Shown one piece after another: positions 39,136-50,934 of a DNA stretch of 64,000 nucleotides. Within the stretch, counting starts at the first letter, position 1. Each line of letters starts with the position of its first letter. The DNA is taken from NCBI GenBank assembly GCA_903813345.2, contig CAIIXF020000004.1, positions 2,497,525 to 2,561,524 on the forward strand, given 5' to 3'. The stretch is from Owenia fusiformis (taxonomy: Eukaryota > Annelida > Polychaeta > Sabellida > Oweniidae). Made by a program: the position numbers and the translations under genes. Below the pieces are notes generated by a model that made no database searches, was not told where the DNA came from, and saw only the letters and a program-made list of their open reading frames with translations.

Positions 39136-40240
39136 TTTGAAGTAAAATAGTGAACAAATATCTAAAAAACAAAATAAATTGATAGATTAAAGCTCTAGAA
39201 CCTCTTACCATGTAACATCATTACAAAACTGAAATAATTCCGCTAAATGAATAAAATAAAAGAAATTACACAAATTGAAATTGGACAGTATATTCCCGAG
39301 TGGAAATTTTACACTATTTCCCGAAAATGTGGCAGTCATTATTTGTATACTTATTAACTAATTTCTTTTATTGTATTCATGATTTGTTTACTCTGTAAAC
39401 AAAAACAAAATGAGAAGTCTTCATTTCAACATTTATGTTTACAGGTTCTTATTGGCATTTAAAGGCATTTTGCCTTTCATCTCCTATAATCTCACCGGGG
39501 AAAATAAAACGTACTATATAATGACTGGTCACATCTTCATCTTCCCTGATACCAGGGATTTAGTACTTTCCCTTATAAATTAGTTCATCTATTTCATATC
39601 ATGTGACCATGAATAAGACAATGAGCATCCATAATACATGTTAGGTATATAATAATAGAAGAGAACGATCAGAAAAATAAATAATGTATTAACTTTAACC
39701 ATATTCATAATTTTGGGGAAATTTTTACCTGAAGAGCGTATTCTCGACACAAATTATTTTTCATAATTTCACTCAAAAGATTGTTATATCACCACCAAAA
39801 AGTGGTGATATATTGGGGTGATCTCCTTTTTTGTGACGGCTGTTGGCGATCGGCGGTTGGCGTCTGTAACAAATTCTTTAAACTTCCGATAACTTAACAC
39901 ATACTGTTTATACTGATTTCAGTTTTTCTCAAAATCATCTTCTACAAGTTTTCAGAAGTCTAACTTTATTATTAAGATTTGACCTCAAGGTCAAAAAGGT
40001 ATTTGTTCAACTTGCTTCAAGTTGACCAATTTTTTCATCAAAATCATCTATGAGTTCTCAGACGTTCAAATCTGACTTTAGATTGAACTAATAATATTAT
40101 GAGCAACAAGGTGGTGACATTTTGCCATGTTAATGCCTTGTATTTGTTTTGTTATAGCGAAGAATGAATAATGATTTTTGTGAAGTACCTAACATTTTAG
40201 ATATATGTGCGACGGTGTATAACAATACTCTTCGCTTATA

Positions 40241-41108
40241 CACTCCCCTCCATAAGTTTGGCAACCTTTTTCCCCCATTGAACTACGTGTTAAAGCCTCT
40301 TTACCTTTGAATTTTTATTTACTTAACCTGCTATGAAATGTTTATACTATTGATGAAAACGTAATTTGACTTTAATTCCAATACCTCCAAATTTTCTCAA
40401 TTTTTTTCCTCAATTACAATAGGTCGAAAATTGATGATAAATTTGATGAATTTTTGAAAATCGACATTTCAATGTTAACAAATGGGAAAGGTTTGCCGCA
40501 AGTCAATTGACAGAATATCCATCCATCCGAGTCCTTGCAAAAAATACGAGTTAGGCAGGCAATTGAATTTGCTAACTTGATTTAACAAAAAATTGATATG
40601 TTTCTTCAGGTTCAACAAAGTTATAGGCCTTTAAAGTCAAAATTGTTTTTCCAAAAACCTCTCCCATTGAAATAACACAGGAGGCGAAAATTTATTTTCA
40701 AAAATGACTTTGAAGCACTGTAACTTTAATATTCATCAAATAAACTTATCACTTAGTGTTCAAAAAAGTTAGCCAATTCAATTTTCTATATAAAAATATT
40801 TTTTGCTGAATCTTTTACTGAAAAGATATCCTGATTTCTGATTTGCCCCGAACCCTCCATTTCCCATTGGATTACATGGGAATGACGATTTTCAAAAATT
40901 CATCCAATTTATCATCAATTTTCGACCTATTGTAATTGAGGAAAAAAATTGAGAAAAATTGGAGGTATTGGAAATAAAGTCAAGTTACGTTTCCATCAAT
41001 ATTATAAGTTATTTCATCGCCAGTGAAGTGAATAAATATTCAAACGTAAAGAGGCTTTAACACGTAGTTCAATGGGGAAAAAAGGTTGCCAAACTTATGG
41101 AGGTAGTG
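40241..41108. mobile_element. TA-flanked Tc1/mariner-type element, clean copy
   Basis: 868 bp with long inverted arms starting CACTCCCCTCCATAAGTTTG and TA on both sides. It is present in the right unit of the segmental duplication and absent from the left unit, which reads through as CTTATATTAATAGTGG (about 36845-36858). The insertion is therefore younger than the duplication. Non-coding. Confidence 0.92.
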
Positions 41109-41793
41109 TATGAATAGTGGGGTGGCAGGATTTAATGGAGTTTTCAATTATTTTATGGTGGCAGAATAAGCTGCCCCGAAGGACCCATAGACGCCACCTC
41201 GAAAAAACCTATTGTAGAAATAGTAGAATTGTATTTGCAGATTTTATTTATTCGATTTAATTCTAGTAAGCCAACCATTATTTTAGAAGCGAAATATCAT
41301 TTGTTAGAATTCTACATTTTCTAGGTTTAAGTAGAAAGATATGTATGTTCAAAAATTAAACCTCAATTATTGAGACTGGAATAGCATTGATTACTATTTT
41401 GGAAAGCAGTAAAAAAGGTAGAATCACAAAATACTATTTATTTGTGACGGTTTTATTTTAATATTTAATTAATATGAATGGTGTTAAAGAGAAAATGGAT
41501 GTAAAAACAATGATGCTATTTGTCTCAAGGTTAAAATATACCATAGAAAAGGGGAAATGTCAGGAATGAGGTTGTAATGAAAGGCTACTACAGATATCTT
41601 CGAGTTTCAAAGTAAATAATCCTTTCATGAACAGGGGGCAATATTTTGACATTTTCCGAAAATCGAAAATAGAATCACCTTTATTGTAGATAGAGGGTAC
41701 AGAGATCAAGTGTAGTTTATGAACTTATGAAGGACTCTGGTGTCTGATGATGACTAATAGTATGTTGTAACACAGAGTGTGCATTTTAACCTG

Positions 41794-42510
41794 TCAAGTA
41801 GAACACCTCCATGTAGACCAACTCTATAAGTAGAACACCTCCATAAGTGGAACACCTCCATAAGTAGAACACCTCCATAAGTGGAACACCTCCATAAGTG
41901 GAACACCTCCATAAGTAGGACAGATCCATATGTGGAACAATTACAATAAGTAGAACCTAAATAAGGGGAAAACCTCCATAAGTGAAACACGTGAATAAGT
42001 GGAACACCTCCATAAGTGTAACACCTCAATAAGTGGAACACCTCATAAGTGGAACACCTCCATAAGTAGAACACATCCATAAGTGGAACACCTCCATAAG
42101 TTGAACAATTACAATAAGTAATTTCCATAAGTGGAACACCTAAATTAGTAGAACACCTCCATAAGTGGAATACCTCAATAAGTAGAACACCTCCATAAAT
42201 GGAACACCATGGAATAAGAGATATGGAGGTTCTGGATATGGAACACCTCAATAAGTAGAACACCTCCATAAGTAGAACACCTCCATAAATGGAACACCTC
42301 AATAAGTAGAACAGCTCCATAAATGGAACACCTCAATAAGTAGAATACCCCTGTAAGTGAAACACCTCCATAAGTGGAACACCTCAATTAGTAGAACACC
42401 TCCATAAGTGAAACACCTCCATAAGTTGAATACCTAAATAAATAGAACACCTCCATAAGTGAAACACCTCCATAAGTAGAACACATCCATAAGTGAAACA
42501 CCTCCTTTTT
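41794..42510. repeat. 17-bp satellite, long array
   Basis: About 42 units of the same 17-bp word. The unit has no stop codon in several frames, so long open frames arise on the minus strand (repeats of VFHLWRCSTYGG). These are artefacts. Confidence 0.95.
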
Positions 42511-43241
42511 AAAGAACCAGGAGAGTGTTATTCCATTGGTTTGACTGTCTGTGATTTTTGCAGCTATTAATTCTTGAGCATTTAAATTATACTGTCCATT
42601 TCAAATTGGCCGATATGGTTAGGAAAATGGCGGGAAGTTATGTCATGGACTTTAAAATCTTGCTGAAAACAGTACAAAACCATAAAAAAATTATTTTGTC
42701 GAGAATCAAGATACAACGCCAAATGCGTATTATTTTATACCCCGGCGTGCCTTTAATTGTTTTGTACATGAAGAATCTGGATTCTTTACCTGGTTTGGTA
42801 CTTATTTCCAGCATTGCTATAAGCATGGTTGAAGAGTCGGTGACATAACTTACTCTAAAAGTGGCTGCTTGTCGGAAATGAACACTCTATAATTGTATAT
42901 GCGAATGTTGCGGAAATTATGAAAAGCCATTACTCAACTGAGACAAATGAAATATACCTTGCTTGGGACGACTTTAGCTATATATTTTGATCGTATCTAT
43001 AAATAAATGAATAACGTCTGTGTTTTATGGTGATTACTAGTAATTGCTCTTCATCCAGCAACGTAATGGGTGTTTATTTGCTTCACATGGTGGGCACGTA
43101 GAATCACCCGTCCGTCTGGCAGTAAGTATATATAAATACATAACGTACGTACAATTTCCAGTATGAATTCTAATTGTAGTTGCAATAAATAGTAAACATT
43201 TTCCAACAATATGAATCCTTTTGTGAAGTCTATTATCATGA

Positions 43242-44291
43242 TTATTGAGCAGCTGCGGTCCCTGCGTCAGTGTGGTTTTGAATGTTCGAGTGCGGGCCGA
43301 CCTGATTTCCCTTCCTCCTCAACAATTTTCGAAGCTCCCGGCGAAACGCAGGACCAGATAGACAGTAAAGCAAAAAATTGATGGAATTATTTGTGTACAT
43401 GAGTAAATTACATATAGCAAAGTGAAGCTTCCTCTTAGCAATTGTTAATTCATCACTACCCGGGTACCACGTTTCGTAAAAATTTAGATAGAGAACAATA
43501 GGCGATGTGCAGATAATGAACACAAAATTCACCGTGAGGAGCATTGCCGTCATGGATGTCATCTTCGATTCGTTCGTTGAGGTCAACTTCCGAACTTTAA
43601 TAATAATGAGCACGTTGCTTGTGAACATGATAATGAAGGGGATAAAAGAGGCGATACACGTGTCAAGCCATGGCCACGTGTACCTGGCGAAATGTTTGTA
43701 TTTTTCACCAGCAATAATGCACGCAACAAACACTTCACCACGATCATTTATTTTGATGTCTCCGTATGTCCAGAAGAAGTGAAGGTTAATAAAAAACAAA
43801 ACGAAAGAGATGGCGCAAACTGTGATGAAAGTTGTAAAACTAGTACAGTATACCCGAGCTTTGTAGGGAATATAAACTGCAACTAGCCTCTCAAACGTTA
43901 CTGCAACTAAGATCCACGCAGATAAATCCAAGAAAAAGTAAACTAGGAATATGTGAAATTTACATCCTCCAAGTGTGATACTCCGTATGTCTATGTCGGA
44001 AATGTGACGTATCCAATGTCGCAAAAGACCAGTGTAAAGTACAGTTGTATCGACTACAGCCAGGACGCTGAGATAAATACTAGAAGTGCTTTTCCGCATG
44101 TTCTTCCTGGTGAGTACGAGAAGAGATAAAATGTTTCCTATTGTACCGACAATAATGATCAGCGGTGCACAGTATGTCCATAATTCCTTGGCTATTGTTG
44201 CCTTGGTGACAATCTCTGTCATCGTTGAGCTCATCCTGTTGGTAACTGAGCTTTCTTGAGTGACTAAACTCGTATCGTTGGTAGTAGTCAT
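43242..44291 (-). CDS. Class-A (rhodopsin-family) GPCR, intact copy
   Basis: An uninterrupted 349-codon frame with seven hydrophobic segments, at about 39-61, 71-92, 112-137, 155-172, 208-232, 246-270 and 290-312. Family landmarks: GTIGN in TM1 (N53), LAVVD in TM2 (D81), Cys110 and Cys191 for the extracellular disulfide, ERL (134-136) in place of DRY, and NSINFLLYC in TM7 in place of NPxxY. TM6 lacks the usual CWxP. This pattern resembles invertebrate orphan peptide receptors of the FMRFamide/GPR139-like kind; the ligand cannot be read from sequence. The N-terminus has an NDT glycosylation site and the tail is basic (RKLLRRK). A TTTTTTAG just upstream of the ATG could be the acceptor of an intron in the 5' UTR. 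It lies in the right unit of a tandem duplication; the left unit holds a broken copy. Confidence 0.93.
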   Translation of the reverse strand: MTTTNDTSLVTQESSVTNRMSSTMTEIVTKATIAKELWTYCAPLIIIVGTIGNILSLLVLTRKNMRKSTSSIYLSVLAVVDTTVLYTGLLRHWIRHISDIDIRSITLGGCKFHIFLVYFFLDLSAWILVAVTFERLVAVYIPYKARVYCTSFTTFITVCAISFVLFFINLHFFWTYGDIKINDRGEVFVACIIAGEKYKHFARYTWPWLDTCIASFIPFIIMFTSNVLIIIKVRKLTSTNESKMTSMTAMLLTVNFVFIICTSPIVLYLNFYETWYPGSDELTIAKRKLHFAICNLLMYTNNSINFLLYCLSGPAFRRELRKLLRRKGNQVGPHSNIQNHTDAGTAAAQ

Positions 44292-44340
44292 TTTGAAGTA
44301 AAATAGTGAACAAATATCTAAAAAACAAAATAAATCGATA

Positions 44341-45125
44341 GATTTTCCAGGAATCGCGATGACAAGATTTATCTAAAAACTTCCAAAATGGCCGCCAAAA
44401 GCAAGATGGCCATCGAGGTGGGGTGATTTTTTCACATCAGCTTTAGAACTTCTTACCACGGAGCATGTGAAAATTTGAAATAATTCTGTCAAGTGGTGTT
44501 CCTGGAATTGCGATGACAAAATTTATCTACAAAATCCAAAACGGCCACCAGAAAGCAAGATGGCCGTCGAAAATTTTGAAGAAAATCCGTCAAGAGGTTT
44601 TCCTTGAATTGCAATAACAAGATTTGAGTTAAAACATCCAAAATCGCCAACAGAAGGCAAGATGTAGAAAAAGAAGTACAATGTAGTTTTGTTAAGTGGT
44701 TTACTTGGTATTACGACAACAAGATTTATCTTAAAATATCCAAAAGGCCGCAGGAAAGCTAGATGGCCAACGAAAAAATTTAAGTCAGCTCTAGAACGTA
44801 ATACCATGTAACATGTTTGAAAACTTGAAGTAGTTCCGTTGAGTGCTTTTCTTGGTATGGTGACAAAATGTATCTTAAAAATAAAAAACAAGCGTCCAAA
44901 AAAGGCCGCGAGAAAGCAAAGTGGCCACCGAAAAAAGTTAACCAGCTCTAGAACTTAATACAATGTACTAGTAACTAGTGGTTTTATCGGAATCACGATT
45001 ACAAAATTAACAAAATGACTGTCGTAAAGTTAATTAGCTCTAGAACTTCTTTCCATGTAGAATGAGTGGAGGTTTGAAGTAATTCTGTTGAATGTTTTTT
45101 TTCTGGAATTTCGAATACAAGAAAA
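44341..45125. repeat. ~130-150-bp tandem repeat upstream of the intact GPCR
   Basis: Five to six diverged units, each with AGCTCTAGAACTT, CCATGTAACATG, CAAGATTTATC and GAAAGCAAGATGGCC. One unit-like fragment is at 39178-39235, beside the pseudogene. No gene inside. Confidence 0.7.
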
Positions 45126-45667
45126 GTGACACGCCGATTTAGTGCTAGTGACATGATGTACACCTCCATTGTTTAAATGAGTAAGGTATTTTTATCGCTA
45201 AATATCAAAAACTTACCAAATCAAAAAGTCACGTCCCAATCACATTGTCTATTTAGATTATATTCATAGCAGTTTTCCATTGCTAATGTGCACACAGCTG
45301 TATTAACAACGAACCACATTCGTTTACATTGACACTTAATATATGCATTATATTTTGCTATTAATTGAAGCAAACGTTTTGTGGAGATCAAAGCTTGTAT
45401 TGAACCAATAATTGTAATAAAACCAATTATTATTATATGTTAAAGCAGTTTGAAGTATATGTATATTCAAAGAGACTGGTTACTAGATGTCATTCATTAC
45501 GTCGTTACTCCATTTTCAGAGGTCTCGTTTGCACAAGTACCGTACTTTACTAGTATATTGCCTGAAACATGCTTAGATCTTCTTTAACATAAAATCAAAG
45601 CTCATCCCCAATTTGGGAAATTAAAATATATTTTCTCATTTAGGCTATAGAGGCAATTAATATGCAA

Positions 45668-45795
45668 TGCCACGCTATGTAGTCATACTAGTCATACCAT
45701 GCTCAACCATGTCATACCATGCCATCAGCTCATGTCGCATCATACATGCAATACCATACCATTTCATGTCATACCATGCCACTCCATACCATATA
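45668..45795. repeat. CATACCA microsatellite, left part
   Basis: Imperfect pentamer/heptamer repeats (CATACCATGC). It is cut from its right part by the mariner-like element at 45796-47242. Confidence 0.7.
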
Positions 45796-47242
45796 CAGGG
45801 TGGGCCAAAAAAACACCCTCCTAACCTAACCATTTTCAACAACCCCATATAGAAATATGACCATTTATGTGACATGGGGGTCAAAAAACACCTTTTCAAT
45901 TTTCATCTATTTTTCGAACAATTGCCTATTTCTACCAAATTTTAGTAAATTAGGCTACAACATTGTCATGAATCTTTCATAATTGGATATTATATATTGT
46001 TTTCATTCAATTTTTGAACCACACATGCTCAATATACATGTGTATGCTTATAAAAATAATTCATTTCTTCATCAGTTTGTCCAAAAATAGCTCAATAGAC
46101 CCCCCCGGACCCATCCTCTGATTGGATTATTCTCTTAAGACGCGGAAGCCATTGGTTGATGGCATAATTGATGGATGTATGCGAAAGTACCATTCAACTG
46201 CTAGTTATTCTTTATCTTAGTTCCTCTACATCCCTGATAGACTGGGTATATTTAAATACCAACTGTTCTAGATGCCCCCAGGTATGGTAATCAACATTAT
46301 TGGCAACTGGACTGCCAGTAAGCCATTTTTCTGGGCTAGAGATGGTGACATTTCGAATTTCCAAAAACTCCAGGGTAGCATTGGACCTGTGTGATGGAGC
46401 ACTGTTCTATCAGAAAATGAAATTTCTTTCACATATTTTTTATATTCTTGAGGAGTCCTTTTTTACCACCTAATGTCATTAACATTCAGAGTATATTTTT
46501 GCTCCTGGTTCAAAAAACAGGGCCTGTACGGTCTTTCCTTTTTGAGAAACACTGAGTGGACACCACCTACCTTTCAGAAAAATGTCATCTCGATTTGAGT
46601 AGCCTTTTATCGCAAATGTTACTATTCTTGCTTACTGATATAGAGTATAGCCTTTTTATTACATGTATAGTATTTGGGGCATTTAGAACAGTTGGTCTAT
46701 GGAGATCCCTAGCCCATCAGGGGTGTAGACAAACAGAAAGAATGAATTATTAGGTGTTGGATGGTACTTCTGCAGAGGTCCATCAATTATACCAATGGCT
46801 TTCGCGTTTTAAGCGAGAAATCATATCAGAAGTTGGGTCCGGGGTGAGTCTATTGAGCCATATTTGAACAGACTGAATAAGAAATGAATTAATTTTATAA
46901 GCATACACATGTATATTGAGCATGCAAGGTTCAAAAACTGAATGAAAACAATATATAATATCCAATTATGAAAGACTCATGACAATGTTGTAATTTACTC
47001 AAATTTGGTACAAATAGGCAATTGTTCGCAAAATCGACGAAATTGAAAAGGTGTTTTTTGACCCCCATGTCACATAAATGGTTATATCTCGAGCCAGAGT
47101 TGTTGAAAATTGTTCTATTATATATTATTTTGTTGCAAATTAAAGTATCTTTAAAATGAAATATCATTGTTGGTGTGCATGTTAAAAATTGAATATTTAT
47201 CAGAAATATTGGCTAGGGGGGTGGTTTTTTTGGCCCACCCTG
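45796..47242. mobile_element. Mariner-like element with decayed transposase, inserted in a microsatellite
   Basis: Ends CAGGGTGGGCCAAAAAAAC and inverse, arms of about 600-700 bp. The minus strand at about 46240-46560 encodes pieces such as SAPSHTGP and WGHLEQLVFKY, matching the catalytic-domain end of mariner-type transposases, with several stops. The other arm has a second diverged copy of the same region in inverse orientation. Confidence 0.78.
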
Positions 47243-47625
47243 TCATATCATCCCACACCGACCATATCATACCATACAACGTGCAATAACAATACAATAC
47301 CACACCATACCATTTCATGTCACATCATACATGTAATACAATAACATACCGAACCATTTAATGCCACACCAACCATACCACACCAACCATAGCATATCAT
47401 ACAATAAGATACCATACCGTCACCATATCATACCATACAACGTGGGATAAAAATACAATACCATAACCATACCATTTTAAATCACATCATACCATGCAAT
47501 ACAATACCATTTCTTGCAACACCATAGCATACCATACCACACTAACCATACAACACCGACCATAGCATACCATATAATAAGATACCATACCATACCGTCA
47601 CCATACCATACAACGTGCGATAAAT
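47243..47625. repeat. CATACCA microsatellite, right part
   Basis: Continuation of the microsatellite: CATACCATACC, CACACCAACCATA and ATACAACGTG words. Confidence 0.75.
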
Positions 47626-48404
47626 TTTCCGACACGTTTGTACATCTAGGACCTAAAAATAAATGTTCAAGGGGAGAAATGTTCAAAATTACAAAAACCT
47701 ACAACATATTCCAAGCATAACTAAAGAATAGAGAAACACATATGAAACAGTGCATATAGCCCCTATTCCTCCATGTTAGGCTATATCAGTCTTAAACAAT
47801 AATGTATACTTTGACATTTAACTCCCTTATACAATGCATGCTGCAGATCATTAAAAAGGAATGCTATATCATATCAAACATTTGTAGATACTTACATATT
47901 GATTCCAATTGTGTAACTACTGCCTTTATCAAGCTTTCATATCATATAATAGTTGTAAATACGGTGACATACAGGATATCCTCCGCTGAACACACATTGA
48001 ATGATATATATCCAGAGGACGAGACTGCAGCATCACGATTGTTACATCACAGCTTTGGCTGAACCGTGCGTATAATTGAATTACGTACTACCTTTATTTC
48101 TGTTTAATTTTCAATAAATAACTTATTAGGTCTAATAGTGTATTGGTCTCTTGAAAATAATCAGTTTTTCGAGATAAATCCAAAGCGAACAAATAATGAA
48201 ACAAATTTAAAATTATAAAACATTTACCTTATAAAAACGTTCCAATTTATTATGTAAAGACTCACAAATAATGATCCAGCAGATTTTAATTCTGGTTGAT
48301 AACAGTAAAGAGGAACATATTAATCATCAATAAGTACATTACTAAAGTTACAGATATAACAATACCGTTTCCATTTTTCACTTTATGACATTGACATCGT
48401 TTTC
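47626..48404. other. Nothing recognised
   Basis: AT-rich DNA between the microsatellite and an inverted-repeat element; no protein-like open frame. Confidence 0.5.
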
Positions 48405-49927
48405 AAAAGGCTCGGTAGCGATACGGTGAACTAAATTGAACACATGTTTGAAAATTCATCGGACACTTCTTTTGTTCTTAGTATCATATCTTCAGAATCA
48501 AATGAAACATCTATCCAAACCTCAATGGAACAAAACGACATACATCTCTCAATATTGTAATTGTACAAATAAAAGTTGAATTCATTTAAGGTAGGCTAAG
48601 TATCTTGTTAATAAAATAAAAGGTATACTAGTACTTTAATTTTTATCTCTTTATTTTTTATTTCAATTCTTTGAATACTATAGCTTACAAGGGCTTTCGA
48701 GGGTGAAATAAGGGATTTCAAGCAATACTTCGCAAGACAATATAGTCTTACTTCCACAGAGAACTAGGGTGATGCCATCCTTTAGGCTAATTTAAACTCG
48801 TTTAATCACAGACAAGGTAGACCTTTTACTCTGTCGATTTCTCTCTTCACTCCATTACAAATAAGAACGCTATTGGACTTACTGCAATTTTTTTCTATTG
48901 TCAAGGAAATCAAGACATAGTCCAATATTATTGAATATAGGTATGTACATTATTTCATCTCTGTCCTGTCTTTGTGATTATTTTCTATCAAATATACTTC
49001 ATCTATATTTATACATCTGTCATATTGACATTTAACCTACTATTGTAATTATATCGTTGTAACCTACAAGGCCAATAATGCTTCGGCGTAGGCCTTGGAT
49101 ATATTTGTTGAAAAGTATATGAAATAAATATAACATAAACTTAAAAACAATAGTCTTACCGTTCTATAAGGATGGGCTCAGGTGCCAAAAACAGCTGATC
49201 CTTGTATAAATCATTTCTAAACTTCAAAGCAAGAATTTTGTTTTAGAGGTCCTCCATTTTTCTCTATATTGCAGGAAATAGGTTCTCAAAATGAAAACTG
49301 GGTTAAACTTTATTAATTCCGAATTTCACTAAGAATACTTACTCAGATATGTATTCTTATATAATTAACATAATTATTGTATATTTTTAAATAATTGTGG
49401 TGTAGTAATTTGACTATTTTCTAAAATAAATGAGATATCTTATAAATAAATTTGTGCTGTCTTGCATGGATGGCCTAATGGATAATTGAATAGAGTCTTG
49501 CTTCTGATTTGTATTTTGGTGAGTCAAATCCCGGTCATGGCATTGAAATTGTTATCTATTTATTTTTTTATTTATCCCTTGACCATAATACTTTTTAAAT
49601 GTTGGTGTGTTACTTTAACTGTTTAAATGAACCTGACTTTCCTTTGTATAACTGTAATTGAGAGATCTAAGAAAATTTTGTGTGTTTGCTCCAACAAGGT
49701 TCAAATAGATAATTCATTTCATTCTCAAGAATTGATACAAATGAACAAAAACAATTGCATTAAAAACAAAAAATATTCACAAAAACAATAATAAAATATA
49801 TATGAATAATTTTCGCATTAAATTGTTGTTAATCAGTGACCATAAATGACAGTGTTTTCTACAGAATGTTTTCAATAATAGAGTAAAGCAATGTTGAATT
49901 CAGTTCACAATTTCGGTACCGATCCTT
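48405..49927. mobile_element. GGTATCGATATGG-family element, copy 3, expanded
   Basis: Diverged ends (CGGTAGCGATACGGTGAACT on the left, CGGTACCGATCCTT on the right) enclose arms shared with copies 1 and 2 (GAAACATCTATCC; CATTCTCAAGAATTG). About 900 bp of unrelated AT-rich DNA lies in the middle, including a tRNA-like stretch. No coding region seen. Confidence 0.6.
49464..49541 (+). other. Degenerate tRNA(Arg)-like sequence, possible SINE head
   Basis: TGGCCTAATGGATAA matches the A box/D-loop of arginine tRNAs; GTCTTGCTTCTGATT resembles the anticodon arm; GAGTCAAATCCC resembles a B box with two changes. The stems do not close well, so it is a tRNA-derived relic rather than a working gene. Confidence 0.35.
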
Positions 49928-50194
49928 GTCATTTAACGGCTTCTCTAAATGCCTCTCGAACAATGATGACGACAGATTTCGCTAATCATTATTAATTGAA
50001 TGTTTATTATTCCCGTATAACGTATAGCTAATGAAGCGTTTGAATGTATCATCATTTTAATTGCGCAGATCCGTCCATATGTGTAGTATTCTTATAAATC
50101 GTCGTCAATACGTCAGACTGTATGTCACACTTATTGACGAATAGAACTGCGTAATAAATGATGACGCGATTAACGCTTTAATAATAAGTTATAC

Positions 50195-50560
50195 GCAGAG
50201 GGGGAGAAACACCAGGGTTCAAAGATGACATACGCTTATAATGTAAATCTGTATTGAGATGACATCGTCGCTGATTGGTCAAAAGTCGACAAACAAATGA
50301 CGTCATCAATGGCGGTTTCAAAATTTTCGAAATACGCTTCGAATAATATTATGTTCATTTCTGGCGTGTTAACCAATTTCGATAGCTTCTCATTTCACAT
50401 CAAGATAAAGAAAGGTGTACGGAATATGCCTGTATCAATTAAAACATCCCATCGAAGTGCAGTATTTGATAACTAGCCGATAAAAATTCGAACGAACGAA
50501 GGTGGTAAGCAAGAGAGGTAATTATGTCTGTCATCTTTAAACTCTGGGACTTTCCCTCCT
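50195..50560. repeat. Duplicated GPCR 5'-flank segment
   Basis: This stretch matches 51975-52254 continued at 56356-56420, in the same orientation. Shared blocks include GTAAATCTGTATTG, GACATCGTCGCTGATT, TGACGTCA, AATAATATTATGT and CTGGCGTGTTAAC. It lies 3' of the third receptor, so it looks like the leftover upstream region of a fourth receptor unit whose coding part is gone or replaced. It also keeps the empty site of the 4.1-kb fold-back element, GGTGGTAAGC at 50501-50510. Confidence 0.7.
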
Positions 50561-50934
50561 CTTAGTTATACGTTATACGGGAATAATAGACAATTTGTTT
50601 TTTTTGTGGATTTTTTTTGTTTTGTGGAAAAGTGTTATTGCAAACTATATCAAAAAACAGAAAAATGATCATTTCTAATGATTGATCAATTTTTATGCAT
50701 CCACCAATTTTAACAGTCTAGACACATGCGTAAAGAGCAGTTTATTTTTTGGTTCAAATGGTAAACATGTGGAATCGCTCACCCGTCCGCCTGTCCGCGC
50801 AGTGGATATAACTATGACTAAAATCGCATACAGATAACAGTAGCCCACTGAATTGTTTTTTGATTACAATATCCTTGAAAATATGGTAAAATCCATTGAT
50901 AGGAAGTGAACCACACTTTGGGAATATTCCTATC

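Larger units (their letters stand above)
34620..39177. repeat. Segmental duplication, left unit (GPCR pseudogene)
   Basis: Direct repeat of 39243-44343. Shared order: AT-rich block with TGTGGCAGTCA, CACCAAAAAGTGGTGATAT-like block, TTCAAATCTGACTTTAGATT repeats, GGGGTGGCAGGATTT, the 17-bp satellite, then the GPCR. Differences: the 1.15-kb element is here only; the Tc1-type element is in the other unit only; the satellite is shorter; the GPCR is broken. Confidence 0.9.
39243..44343. repeat. Segmental duplication, right unit (intact GPCR)
   Basis: Partner of 34620-39177, same orientation. It carries the 868-bp Tc1-type element and a longer 17-bp satellite array and keeps the receptor open. The two units are separated by about 65 bp (39178-39242), which resembles the repeat block at 44.34-45.13 kb. 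Confidence 0.9.

Noticed and set aside
38924-39211. 95-codon frame beside the GPCR pseudogene
   Set aside because: Alternative frame of the receptor N-terminus; its twin in the intact unit is likewise a shadow.
41754-42320. A 188-codon open frame rich in VFHLWRCSTYGG repeats
   Set aside because: It lies fully inside the 17-bp satellite; the pattern is the satellite read in cycling frames, not a protein.
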